Assembly: GCA_930979925.1 (NCBI GenBank)
Contig: CAKNIB010000007.1
Span: 1 to 64,000, forward strand
Origin: an uncultured Clostridia bacterium
Lineage (GTDB): Bacteria > Bacillota > Clostridia > Christensenellales > UBA1242
Reading direction: 5' to 3'
Length of the DNA: 64,000 bases
This document shows, piece by piece, positions 1 through 9,512 of this stretch (its first letter is position 1; every line of letters starts with the position of its first letter). Both the position numbers and the translations under genes were made by a program. The notes under the pieces are model-generated. The model saw only the letters and a program-made list of their open reading frames with translations. It had not been told where the DNA came from and searched no databases.

Positions 1-2
1 GC

Positions 3-182
3 TGTGTGTACAAAATAAACGGCGTAAAGGGTTATACCTTTACCGGCTACTCAGATACAACAGAGACAAACTATGTAATAGTAGACTATCTATCAGTCCC
101 AGTTCCAGCAGGACTATCTTGGCTAGCATATGGAGGCGAGCGAGCCACGCTTGCCGAGATAAAATCCTGGGCAAATAGTTAA
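3..182 (+). CDS. C-terminal end of an unidentified protein, truncated by window start
   Basis: Open frame from the window edge (CVYKINGVKGYTFTGYSDTT...EIKSWANS) ending TAA at 180-182. Confidence 0.4.
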   Translation, partial: CVYKINGVKGYTFTGYSDTTETNYVIVDYLSVPVPAGLSWLAYGGERATLAEIKSWANS

Positions 183-234
183 AAGAAAACCATGCTAAGC
201 AATATTAAATATCAAGTTAAACGCATATCTTACA

Positions 235-507
235 TTGGAGGGGTATGTGTTTAATTTTTTTGATGAGATAAAAAGCAAAGTTAATCTTGACCATAATTTG
301 CTCAATGACTACAACATAATAAATATCTCTGGGAAGTTGCTTTACGTAGAGGGACATCAAGGCGTGACCATAATCACCAAAGAAATGGTTGCCTTTAAAA
401 TCAAAAAGGGCAGAGTGGTTGTGGAAGGACAGGACATAATTTTAAATGAGCTTACAGAAAATACCCTTCTTTTGCAGGGTAAGATAACCAAGATGGAGAT
501 ATTTTAA
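235..507 (+). CDS. yqfC: YabP/YqfC family sporulation protein
   Basis: 90 aa, YqfC-like composition; directly upstream of yqfD and in the ybeY/era neighbourhood. Confidence 0.8.
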   Translation: MEGYVFNFFDEIKSKVNLDHNLLNDYNIINISGKLLYVEGHQGVTIITKEMVAFKIKKGRVVVEGQDIILNELTENTLLLQGKITKMEIF

Positions 508-1628
508 TGTTTAAAAATAGAAGCAAGCTTAAAGTTAAAGGACTAAACCAAGAGAGAGCGTTAAACGAGATATCAAAAAATGTTAAAGTATACAACTATA
601 GACGGCAGGAGCAGAACTTAAGTGAGTTTGAGGTAGATTTTAAACATGCAAAGTCAGTAGAAGTCCATTTAGAAAACAAGGGTTTTGAAGTGCTCATGGT
701 AGCACATAGAGGGCTTTTTTATAGCACAAAAAATTTGCTTAAAAGCTATGGCATAATAGCAGGTCTTATAATAGTTTTAGCCTTTTATCTACTGCAATAC
801 AACTTTGTACTTAAAGTGGAAGTTTGGGGAGCAGAAAACGGACAAATTGAGACTATAAAGGACTTTGTGGAGGAAAATCTTCCAAGCCACTTCAAAAGTA
901 AGATATCAACAGAGGACCTCGAGCTTGATATTAGAAACAATTTTGATTTTGTAAGTTCGATAAGCGTAGCTATTATTGGTCAAAGCTTGGTTATAAATAT
1001 AAATCAAGCGGTTTTGCCCAATGAAATGGAAGGTGATTTTCAGCCCATAGTCAGTTCGTACGATGGACTTATTACCAAGATTAATCTAGTCCAGGGCACA
1101 CTAAATGTAAATGAAGGTGATATTGTACGTAAGGGCGATGTTTTGGTATATCCTTATACAACCGACTCTGATGGAGAACGTCATGCAGTGGAGGCAAAAG
1201 CTGAGATACTTGCAAATGTGTGGATAAACGAGACAGTCACTCATTATGATTACCGTATAGAACGAGTAAGGACGGGAAAAACTATTATTAAAAATCAAGT
1301 TTGCCTAGGCGGGCTTGTGATTTATGAGAATAAAACTGAGGTTGAGTTTACCGATTATGATGTCGAGAACACAGCTCGCGAGCTTACTAAAAATTTGATT
1401 TTGCCTTTTACTTTAAATAGAACTATATATTACGAAGTTGAAACAAAAGAGGTAACTGAAAATTTTGAAGACGTAAAAGATGAAATAATTGAAAAAGCTA
1501 GGGCAAAAGCCTTGATTTTTTTGGAGGAAAATGACATAATAATAGAAGAAAACTATACGTTAAACGAGGCAGGCGGTTGTCATGTTGTAAATTTTCTCTT
1601 GACAATCAGTAAAAACATAGGAGGATAA
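507..1628 (+). CDS. yqfD: Sporulation protein YqfD
   Basis: N-terminal region, single TM (YGIIAGLIIVLAFYLLQYNFVL), YqfD-like C-terminus; overlaps yqfC stop. Confidence 0.85.
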   Translation: MFKNRSKLKVKGLNQERALNEISKNVKVYNYRRQEQNLSEFEVDFKHAKSVEVHLENKGFEVLMVAHRGLFYSTKNLLKSYGIIAGLIIVLAFYLLQYNFVLKVEVWGAENGQIETIKDFVEENLPSHFKSKISTEDLELDIRNNFDFVSSISVAIIGQSLVININQAVLPNEMEGDFQPIVSSYDGLITKINLVQGTLNVNEGDIVRKGDVLVYPYTTDSDGERHAVEAKAEILANVWINETVTHYDYRIERVRTGKTIIKNQVCLGGLVIYENKTEVEFTDYDVENTARELTKNLILPFTLNRTIYYEVETKEVTENFEDVKDEIIEKARAKALIFLEENDIIIEENYTLNEAGGCHVVNFLLTISKNIGG

Positions 1629-2111
1629 ATGAAGATTAATTTTGAAAAAGTTCCACTGAGATACAGAGGGATGATAACAAAATTATATGATTTTGCACTA
1701 AATTACACTAAAAATGATACGGAAGATGCAATAATTTCGGTATCATTTACTGACGAGAAAAACATAAAAAAGCTAAATAATGAGTATAGAAAGGTAGATA
1801 AAGTTACCGATGTTCTATCCTTTCCAATGCTTGATATAGTATATCCACAAAAATTGCAGGATTTCACCCAGGAGTTTTCTCCTGATGGAACCCTTTACAT
1901 AGGTGATGTCGTAATTTGCAAAAATGTGGCAAAGAGACAGGCAAAAGAATATGGTCACAGCACTAAAAGAGAAGTTGCCTTTTTAGCTCTTCATGGACTT
2001 TTACACGTGCTAGGATATGACCACATCAAAGAGAACGACGAAAAGCTAATGCAATCTACAGCAAAAGAGATATTGGACAAGCTGAATATAAAAAGGAAGG
2101 GCGATGTTTAA
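1629..2111 (+). CDS. ybeY: rRNA maturation endoribonuclease YbeY
   Basis: HGLLHVLGYDH metal-binding motif; VTDVLSFPM motif. Confidence 0.93.
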   Translation: MKINFEKVPLRYRGMITKLYDFALNYTKNDTEDAIISVSFTDEKNIKKLNNEYRKVDKVTDVLSFPMLDIVYPQKLQDFTQEFSPDGTLYIGDVVICKNVAKRQAKEYGHSTKREVAFLALHGLLHVLGYDHIKENDEKLMQSTAKEILDKLNIKRKGDV

Positions 2112-2940
2112 AGCAGGGTATGTAGCAATTGTTGGACGAGCTAACGCAGGTAAAAGTAGTCTTGTCAATGCACTGGTAGGCGAGAAGGTGGCGATAATTT
2201 CTTCAAAACCACAGACGACGCGAGATAATATTTTAGGAATTGTTAACGGAGATAATTATCAGATTGTTTTGGTTGACACACCAGGTATACATCATTCTAA
2301 AAATGTACTCGACAAGCAAATGATGAAAAATGTCAGGTCGGCAGTCAATGGTGTTGATTTAATTTTGTATTTAATTGATGGAACGGCCTCACCAGATGAA
2401 GAGGAAAGAGAATATATTGCACATTTACAGTTGCCAACCAAGGTAGTAAAGACAAAAATTGACCTAAAGAATATCAAGGATTTTGATTGCGATATAGAGA
2501 TATCGTCAAGAACTGGACAAAACATAGATAAACTCAAAGAGTTAATCTTGCAAAATTTGCCAGAGTATGATAAGCCTCATTATATCTTTGATAAAGATTA
2601 CTATACCGATAAAAGTGTAAAGTTTTTAATTGCCGAAGAGATAAGAGAAAAGGCGCTTAATACCTTGCACCAAGAAGTTCCGCATGGAATAGCTGTTGAG
2701 ATTATAAGGTTTTACGAAGAGGAAAATATAGTATATATTGATGCCGACATAGTTTGCGAAAACGAAAGGCATAAGGGCATGATAATAGGCAAAAACGGCC
2801 AGGTATTAAAACAAATAGGCTCACAAGCACGAGAGTTTGCACAAGAACTTTTAGACAAAAAAATAATGCTAAAAATATTTGTCAAAGTTGAAAAAGACTG
2901 GCGCAACAAACCCGACAAAATCAAGAGCTTAGGGTATTGA
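2104..2940 (+). CDS. era: GTPase Era
   Basis: GRANAGKSSLVNAL (G1), DTPG (G3), C-terminal KH domain; overlaps ybeY. Confidence 0.95.
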   Translation: MFKAGYVAIVGRANAGKSSLVNALVGEKVAIISSKPQTTRDNILGIVNGDNYQIVLVDTPGIHHSKNVLDKQMMKNVRSAVNGVDLILYLIDGTASPDEEEREYIAHLQLPTKVVKTKIDLKNIKDFDCDIEISSRTGQNIDKLKELILQNLPEYDKPHYIFDKDYYTDKSVKFLIAEEIREKALNTLHQEVPHGIAVEIIRFYEEENIVYIDADIVCENERHKGMIIGKNGQVLKQIGSQAREFAQELLDKKIMLKIFVKVEKDWRNKPDKIKSLGY

Positions 2941-2982
2941 TTTATAGTATAAGAAACCTAAACCTAGTAATAGTTTATAAAG

Positions 2983-3014
2983 CAAATAGGTTAAATTACG
3001 ACCTATTTGTTTTA
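2983..3014 (+). terminator. Rho-independent terminator after era
   Basis: CAAATAGGT-taaattacg-ACCTATTTG followed by T-rich tract. Confidence 0.75.
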
Positions 3015-3094
3015 TGTTTTATTGTTTAATTTAATAAAATTAACAAAATTTTGCAAAAAATTAGCCAAAATAATTGATTTTTTATTAAATTTTA

Positions 3095-3676
3095 TTAATT
3101 TATTTTAAATTTACTAAAAAATTCTTCTGTAGATAGTAAACCAGTTCGGTTAATTCTTTTAAGGTGAGATAATACTGTAGGATCGCCTTTGTAAACCTTG
3201 TTTATACCTTCATTACAGGTTAAAAAAGCTTTAAAACCGATGTCTCTTAAAATATTCTCGCTTTCTTTGCTATATTTGCCAAAAGGGTAGGCAAAAACTT
3301 GAGAAGTAAAGCCACATTCTTGTTGAAGCTTGTTTTCTAGTTTTAATATGTCATTTGATAATGCCTTTTTATAATCTTCTTCACTTTCACTGCTGGCTTT
3401 TGCTATGCCAAATTTAGGCTTAAACTGATGCATTTTGTATGTATGATTCCCTATTTCAAAGAGACCTGAGTCATGCAAGGTTTTTATCTCGCTCCATGTT
3501 AGATAAGAATAATTAGGGTTATCTATATCGCCACTAGAGGTGCTGTACTCTGAAAAACATCCAATTACATTAAGATTTGCTTTAAAGTTGTACTTCTCTA
3601 TTATTGGATAGGCATAAAAATAGTTGTTATAGTGTCCGTCATCAAATGTTAAAACGACTGGCTTTTTGGGGTTCAC
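3095..3676 (-). pseudogene. Polysaccharide deacetylase (NodB-type), N-terminally truncated
   Basis: Starts directly at VNPKKPVVLTFDDGH (NodB motif 1) with only ~10 in-frame codons upstream before a stop; region normally preceding motif 1 missing. Confidence 0.7.
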
Positions 3677-3693
3677 CCCATTTTGCTTGGACT

Positions 3694-4389
3694 TTATTTA
3701 TTTTCCCAAATTTTTTCAAACTCTTTTGGCATTTCTTGAATAAAGTTTTCAATGCCTACAATATCAATAAGTGAAGTTTTCATTGTGATAGGGATATTCT
3801 TTGCTTTTGCTTGATTTACAATATTTATAACCCATTCTTTTTTAGGAATGATTTTGCCTTTTCGGTTGCCCGTTTCTGCGCCAATCACAACCCAATCAAC
3901 ATTTTCTAAATCAAGTTCTCCCACATCTTCAAAAAGTGGTTCAAAAGTGATATGATAGTGTTTGGCTTTAACATTCTTTTTAAATTCGGTTATTCGTTTT
4001 GCTTCTTTTGCGGTGGTCACTGTCACGCCAAGCCAAACATTATCTAAATTTGTTGAATAATGACAAAATTCAGGGCGTTTTGTGAGTAAAATATACTCGT
4101 GCTGTGGATTATCTTTAAGTGCTTTGAAAATTTCATCACACCAAGAGTTTTTACACCAACTTGAAAAGTCGCTCATACTTGTGATTAACATAACTCGTGG
4201 CTTGCCTTTATAAAGCTGCGGAAGGCGTTGTTCCATAAGTGTTGGAACATTAAAATCTGGAATATGCTTAAAGCGTTGGTTGATTTTTCTTGCATAGCAA
4301 TAACTACAACCAATGTCACAACCCATAACAGGGTTAAAAGTTTTCACAAGTTTAATTTTATCTTCCATTATTTTCCTCCAAATTTTCAA
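3694..4389 (-). CDS. DUF5131/Gp37-like radical SAM protein (radical SAM mobile pair member)
   Basis: NPVMGCDIGCSYCYAR CxxCxxxC-type cluster, LTKRPE, FEPLFEDVGELDLENVDWVVIGAETGNR. Confidence 0.8.
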   Translation of the reverse strand: MKIWRKIMEDKIKLVKTFNPVMGCDIGCSYCYARKINQRFKHIPDFNVPTLMEQRLPQLYKGKPRVMLITSMSDFSSWCKNSWCDEIFKALKDNPQHEYILLTKRPEFCHYSTNLDNVWLGVTVTTAKEAKRITEFKKNVKAKHYHITFEPLFEDVGELDLENVDWVVIGAETGNRKGKIIPKKEWVINIVNQAKAKNIPITMKTSLIDIVGIENFIQEMPKEFEKIWENK

Positions 4390-4792
4390 TTATTTTTTTG
4401 AGAGTGTTTTCAAAATTTTCAATTTGCTTATCGGTAAAATTTTTATAAAAAATCTTTTCCATTTGTTTTGATACGTCAAGATAATTTTCTTTAAGTTCTT
4501 TTGCTTTATCTGTAAGAGAAACAATAATTTCTCGTTTATCTTCCTTACTTATAGTTCTTTTAATCAAACCTTGCAATTCCATTCGCTCTAGCATTGCAGT
4601 TAAAGTTGTTTTAGCAAGTTTTGTAAATTTTGAAATTTGCTTAATTGAGAGATTGTTGTTGTTCCATAAAATATACAAAATTCTACCTTGCGCACCATTA
4701 AATTCGTCAATGCCTTTCGTTTTTAAAATTTTCTCAAAGGTTCTGTCTGATAGTTGTTTTACTTGACTTATTAAAAATCCACCACTGCTCAT
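4358..4792 (-). CDS. MarR family transcriptional regulator
   Basis: Winged-helix MarR pattern (LSIKQISKFTKLAKTTLTAMLERMELQGLIKRTISKEDKREIIVSLTDKAKEL); lies between two radical SAM paralogues. Confidence 0.85.
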   Translation of the reverse strand: MSSGGFLISQVKQLSDRTFEKILKTKGIDEFNGAQGRILYILWNNNNLSIKQISKFTKLAKTTLTAMLERMELQGLIKRTISKEDKREIIVSLTDKAKELKENYLDVSKQMEKIFYKNFTDKQIENFENTLKKIIENLEENNGR

Positions 4793-5454
4793 AAATTTTC
4801 TCCTAAAAATGATTTTGGCAATTCTTGAATAAATTCATTTTCATCAAAAATTCCAAGCAAATCTTCTTTCATAAAAACGGGGATTTTCTTCGCTTTTGCT
4901 TGGTTTATAATGTTTAAAACCCATTCTCGTTTCGATATTGATTTACCTTTTCTATTTCCTGTTTCGGTGCCAACAACAATCCAATCTATATTTTCCAAAT
5001 CAAGTTTGCCAACGTCTTCAAAAAGAGGCTCAAAAGTCAAATGATAGTGATTTGCTTTAACATTTTCAAACAGTTCACTTATCCTAACTTTTTCTTTTGC
5101 AGTTGTTATTGTCACTCCAAACCAAGCATTTTCGGGCGCAGATGAAATATTTAATTTTTCTGGTCGCTTTGTTAAAAAAATATATTGAGTTTTAGGATTT
5201 TGACGCATTTTTTCAAAAGTTTTATTTATCCAATTATCTTTCCACCCAGACAAATCACTTTGCCCAGTTAAAAGGTATGCCGAATGTTTATTATTATCAA
5301 GAAGTCTTAGTTTACTCTCAAAAAATGTTGGGATGCTAAAGTCGGGAATAGTCCTAAACCTTTTGCAATTATTTCGTGCATAACAATAACTGCAACCAAT
5401 GTCACAGCCAATAACAAGATTTATATTTTTAATTATATCTTTAATGTAATACAT
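4789..5454 (-). CDS. DUF5131/Gp37-like radical SAM protein (second member of pair)
   Basis: VIGCDIGCSYCYARNNCKRF; clear paralogue of 3694-4389; overlaps marR start. Confidence 0.8.
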   Translation of the reverse strand: MYYIKDIIKNINLVIGCDIGCSYCYARNNCKRFRTIPDFSIPTFFESKLRLLDNNKHSAYLLTGQSDLSGWKDNWINKTFEKMRQNPKTQYIFLTKRPEKLNISSAPENAWFGVTITTAKEKVRISELFENVKANHYHLTFEPLFEDVGKLDLENIDWIVVGTETGNRKGKSISKREWVLNIINQAKAKKIPVFMKEDLLGIFDENEFIQELPKSFLGENL

Positions 5455-5670
5455 AGATAAATAATACTATATAGAACTAATTTTGTCAACTAATTGAAAC
5501 AAATTCATTAGTAGGACCATTTGACCCCATTTGCACAGAAATAGGCAGAAAAAGATAGAAAATTTTAGTCTTTGCACTTTTTATAAAAAATGGTTAAAAA
5601 ATTTCTATAATGACAATAGTTCAAAAATAAAAATGGCTCTATAAAATAAAAGTAAATTTTAGTAAAAAAT

Positions 5671-5714
5671 AAAACCCTTTAAAGTGGCTAAATGCCTTTA
5701 TTTTAAAGGGTTTT
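5671..5714 (-). terminator. Hairpin terminator downstream of tRNA-Thr 3' fragment
   Basis: AAAACCCTTTAAA...TTTAAAGGGTTTT containing CCTTTATTTTAAAGG, shared with the other tRNA 3' flanks. Confidence 0.6.
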
Positions 5715-5721
5715 ATGTGCT

Positions 5722-5768
5722 TGGAGCTAACGAGCAGATTCGAACTGCCGACCTTTACATTACCAAGA
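5722..5768 (-). pseudogene. tRNA-Thr 3'-half fragment (displaced att-like scar)
   Basis: Reverse complement TTGGTAA TGTAA AGGTC GGCAGTTCGAATCTGCT CGTTAGC TCCA = anticodon loop to CCA; 5' half absent. Confidence 0.75.
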
Positions 5769-6101
5769 ATGAGCCCTATAATAAAAGTGTGTGAGCCCTA
5801 CACCTTAAAATTATAGATAAATAAAGGAAATTATAACATTGCAAAGAATATTTGCTGTATTTTACTATTTGATTTTGACAGCAGTTGACAACAAATGTGA
5901 TATTTTTGAGTAATTTAATCGTGTTAGAACTGCCTAAAACTAATAAAGTTGTTTATGAACTTAACTTAATTATTAAGTGTAAAATATTCTATTGAATACA
6001 GGATATTTTTATAAATTTTGAATAATTTTCACAAAATTTGAAATAATATTTTAAAAATGTATTGACATTTTTATTAATAATGAATATAATACTAATGTGA
6101 G

Positions 6102-7382
6102 GTGATTATTATGTTATTAAATTTTACATTTAAAAATTATAAGTCCTATGTAGATACTTGTGATTTTTCAATGGTGGCAAACAAGGATAAATCACACGAA
6201 GATAATTTAATTAATTTTGGGAAAGATAGAATTTCAAAAACAAGGATTATTTATGGAGCCAATGCTTCTGGAAAAACATCTTTTATAAATGCTATAGAAT
6301 TTATAAAAATCTTTTCTATGATGTCAAATAACTTAGTAGAAAATAATAGGATAGGAATTAGTCCATATAAATTTAGAGAAAATTCTTTGAGTGTTCCATC
6401 AGAATTTTCGTTAACATTTGTTAAAAATAATATTAAATATAGTTATAGTTTTAGTTGCACATTTGAAAAGGTTATCGATGAAAAACTTGATGTTTATAAT
6501 TCGGCTAAACCAACCAATATATTTACAAGAACGAACACTAATGATTACAAATTTAATACTGATGTGAGACAATTAAATGAAATTAAGACAAAGAATACTA
6601 AAAATAAATTATTCTTATTAACAGCAGCCACATGGAATTATGAAAAAGTAAAACCAGTTGTTGATTATATACTGAATGATATAATCATTTTACATGATAT
6701 TAGTCAGCCTACTAAGTATAACATAAGTTATATTATAGAAAACAATGACTTGGAAGAATATAAAAAGTTTTGTTTAGATTTTTTAAATAATGCCGATATA
6801 AGTATTAGTGATTTCCAAATAAATACACAAAAAATAAAAGAGTTAGGTAAACAGGCCGAATTAATGACAAAACTTATGAATGTCATCGTTAATAGTGACC
6901 CTGAGCAAATGAAGAAGTTTGGTAATTCAGATATATTTAATATTAAAACCATTCATAATATTAAAAGTGGAGAAAACTCATCTAATTATCCATTAGAGTT
7001 AATTGAAGAATCGGATGGAACACAACAGTTATTTCATTTTGCACCAGCATTATTTTACACATTTAAGGAAGGGAAAACTTTATTTATAGATGAAATTGAT
7101 AGGAGTTTACATCCTTTACTTGTGGAATACATTATTAAGAAGTTTTATGATAATGAATTAAATAAAAATAATGCTCAGCTGATTTGTAATACGCATGATA
7201 CAAATTTACTTAACCTTGATATATTTAGAAGAGATGAAATATGGTTTACAGAAAGAAATAATAATACTGCCACAACGGAAATGTATGCTCTTTCGGATTT
7301 CTCTCCAAGAAAAGATGAAAATATAGAAAAGGCATATTTGCTTGGAAGATATGGCGGTATCCCTTTTATTAAGGAGGGATAA
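6102..7382 (+). CDS. AAA/ABC-type ATPase, RloA/AbiL-like defence component
   Basis: Walker A IYGANASGKTSFINAIEF; ESDGTQQLFHFAPAL signature; LFIDEIDRSLHP Walker B; overlaps an RloB-like gene. Confidence 0.8.
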   Translation: MIIMLLNFTFKNYKSYVDTCDFSMVANKDKSHEDNLINFGKDRISKTRIIYGANASGKTSFINAIEFIKIFSMMSNNLVENNRIGISPYKFRENSLSVPSEFSLTFVKNNIKYSYSFSCTFEKVIDEKLDVYNSAKPTNIFTRTNTNDYKFNTDVRQLNEIKTKNTKNKLFLLTAATWNYEKVKPVVDYILNDIIILHDISQPTKYNISYIIENNDLEEYKKFCLDFLNNADISISDFQINTQKIKELGKQAELMTKLMNVIVNSDPEQMKKFGNSDIFNIKTIHNIKSGENSSNYPLELIEESDGTQQLFHFAPALFYTFKEGKTLFIDEIDRSLHPLLVEYIIKKFYDNELNKNNAQLICNTHDTNLLNLDIFRRDEIWFTERNNNTATTEMYALSDFSPRKDENIEKAYLLGRYGGIPFIKEG

Positions 7383-8005
7383 TGGTTAGGCATACAAAAG
7401 TCAAATTTTCAAAAAAACGAAATCCAATAATTGTCCTTATTTGTGAAGGAAGAAATAAGACCGAGACTAAATACTTTAATCATTTTATTAAAAGAGAAAA
7501 TCCATACAATTTAAAAATTGTTCCATCTGAAGCTACTGACCCTAAAAGTATGGCCAAGAAAGCTAGACAAGTTATTGATGATATGCAATTAGATAATAGA
7601 CTTGGTGATAGAGTTTTCTGTTTAGTAGATTTAGATTTATCGGATTCTCAATTTCAGAAAGTCGAAGACGAGAAAAAGAGAGTTAAAAAGAAATTCCAAG
7701 TGGAATTTATTTTATCAAATCCTTGTTTTGAAGTGTGGCTACTATATTATTTTACAAAACATCCTAAGCCAGAAATATCTTCACAAAAAGTAAAAGAACA
7801 ATTAAAGAAATATGTTCCACAATATACAGAGAGCTATGACATTGTTAAAGAATATAATTTACAAGAAAAGTTCGGTATAGCTATCAATAATTCAGATTTA
7901 AAAAACCAAATGTATGACAAAGAACAAAGCGCATTGGATAAAAATCCTTACACTGAAATTTCTGATTTATTAGATGTTTTATTGACATATAAAAAAGAAG
8001 AATAG
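7382..8005 (+). CDS. RloB-like (TOPRIM-type) protein
   Basis: IIVLICEGRNKTETKYFNHF, CLVDLDLSD, FILSNPCFEVWLLYYF motifs typical of RloB; coupled to the ATPase gene. Confidence 0.8.
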   Translation: MVRHTKVKFSKKRNPIIVLICEGRNKTETKYFNHFIKRENPYNLKIVPSEATDPKSMAKKARQVIDDMQLDNRLGDRVFCLVDLDLSDSQFQKVEDEKKRVKKKFQVEFILSNPCFEVWLLYYFTKHPKPEISSQKVKEQLKKYVPQYTESYDIVKEYNLQEKFGIAINNSDLKNQMYDKEQSALDKNPYTEISDLLDVLLTYKKEE

Positions 8006-8013
8006 CAAAGATA

Positions 8014-8040
8014 GCATTAGAAAAACCTAATGCAATTTTT
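8014..8040 (+). terminator. Terminator after RloB-like gene
   Basis: GCATTAG-aaaaac-CTAATGC + aattttt. Confidence 0.6.
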
Positions 8041-8157
8041 ACAATAAAAATAATTTATAAATTAATTTTCTATTTACCAATAATTTTCATAAATTTTGTA
8101 GAAGAATAGTTAATTTTGAAAAATTGTATGGTATAATCGTTTTATGGAGATTTACTT

Positions 8158-8835
8158 ATGAACGATTTGGAGATAAAAAAACAAGCAAAAGAATTTGCAA
8201 ATTTTTGGGCTGATAAAGGTTATGAAAAAGGACAAAGCCAAGTTTTTTGGTTGACTTTATTAAATAAAGTTTTGGGTGTTGACAATCCGGAACAATATAT
8301 TTCTTTTGAAGATAAAGTTATGCTTGACCATACAAGTTTTATTGATGGCTATATTTCTGCTACACATGTTTTAATTGAACAAAAAAGTAGAGACCGAGAT
8401 TTAAGAAAAGCAATAAGACAAGCAGATGGAACTCTTCTTACTCCATTTCAACAAGCGAAAAGGTATTCTGCCGACCTTCCATACTCTAAAAGACCAAGAT
8501 GGATTATTACTTGTAATTTCCAAGAGTTTTTAATATATGATATGGAAAAACCTAATGGAGAACCTGAAAGCATATTGCTTAAAAATCTTCCAAAGGAATA
8601 TTATCGCTTACAATTTATTGTAAATAGTCAAAATGAAAATATTAAAAAAGAAATGGAAATATCCATTAAGGCTGGTGAAATTGTTGGTATTCTTTATGAC
8701 GCCTTGCTTAAACAATATAATGAAAAAGATGAACAAGAATTAAAAAGTCTTAACGAACTTTGTGTAAGACTTGTATTTTGTCTTTATGCTGAAGATAGTG
8801 CTTTGTTTGGCGGAAAGTTTGGCAGTTTTAAATGA
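8158..8835 (+). pseudogene. Type IIG (MmeI-like) restriction-modification protein, N-terminal remnant
   Basis: MmeI N-terminal-like sequence (EFANFWADKGYEKGQSQVFWLTLLNKVLGV...LIEQKS...CVRLVFCLYAEDSALF) stopping before any methyltransferase motif. Confidence 0.7.
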
Positions 8836-8885
8836 TGTTAAATTGCAGGTTGAAGAACTTGTCGACATCGTCAAAAGGAGGGAAA

Positions 8886-9167
8886 ATGAAGAAGAAATAT
8901 AAATCATACAGCTTTTGGACAGCTCTTTCTGGGGCAGTTGTTGTTTTATTGAATGCCTTAGGTGAATGTTTTGGCTTTTCTATCAACAATGATTTGGTAT
9001 CTGGGGTGATTATGGCTTTTGCTGGTGTCCTTGTTGTGCTTGGTATTGTGACTATGGATAAAAGTGAAGGAGATCAACCAGAAAGTGATTCACAACCTGA
9101 TGATACGGTTGAAGATGAGGAAAAACAAAACACAGAAGGGCAGGATGATAAAAATAAAACTGAATAA
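8886..9167 (+). CDS. Small phage holin-like membrane protein
   Basis: MKKKYKSYSFWTALSGAVVVLLNALGECFGFSI...VIMAFAGVLVVLGIVT: two hydrophobic segments, acidic tail; RBS AAAGGAGGG before ATG at 8886. Confidence 0.5.
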   Translation: MKKKYKSYSFWTALSGAVVVLLNALGECFGFSINNDLVSGVIMAFAGVLVVLGIVTMDKSEGDQPESDSQPDDTVEDEEKQNTEGQDDKNKTE

Positions 9168-9177
9168 CACGACAAAA

Positions 9178-9262
9178 GGAGGCAAGAAAGGCTCTGTCCG
9201 AGCCTGAAAAGCTTTTGCTTTTCAAAGCAGGTTTGTTTCAAACCTGCTTTTTTCTTGCCTCC
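9178..9262 (+). ncRNA. Almost fully paired cloverleaf / four-way-junction element
   Basis: Outer stem GGAGGCAAGAAA (9178-9189)/TTTCTTGCCTCC (9251-9262); hairpins GGCTC/GAGCC (9190-9204), GAAAAGC/GCTTTTC (9206-9223), AAAGCAGGTTTG/CAAACCTGCTTT (9224-9250); one unpaired junction nt. Confidence 0.6.
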
Positions 9263-9405
9263 AAGCAAACAACTTTAATTAAAGCCTCTTTAACCACCCC
9301 AAAAACTGATTTTAAGAACTTATACTTCCTTCCCAAAAATAATCAAAATAAGCTTTGTTTAGATAGTGCCAGTTTGAAAAGAGGGGAATAAATGTTTTTA
9401 ATAAT

Positions 9406-9439
9406 AAAAAAAGCTCATGCGAGCAAAGTGAGCTTTTTT
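9406..9439 (-). terminator. Bidirectional-type terminator
   Basis: AAAAAAGCTC...GAGCTTTTTT. Confidence 0.65.
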
Positions 9440-9512
9440 GTTTTTTATGAAATTTTTGTTGAAGCAAATCAGTTTTGTTTGTTGATTGAAAATCTTTTTA
9501 TGTTGGCAATTT

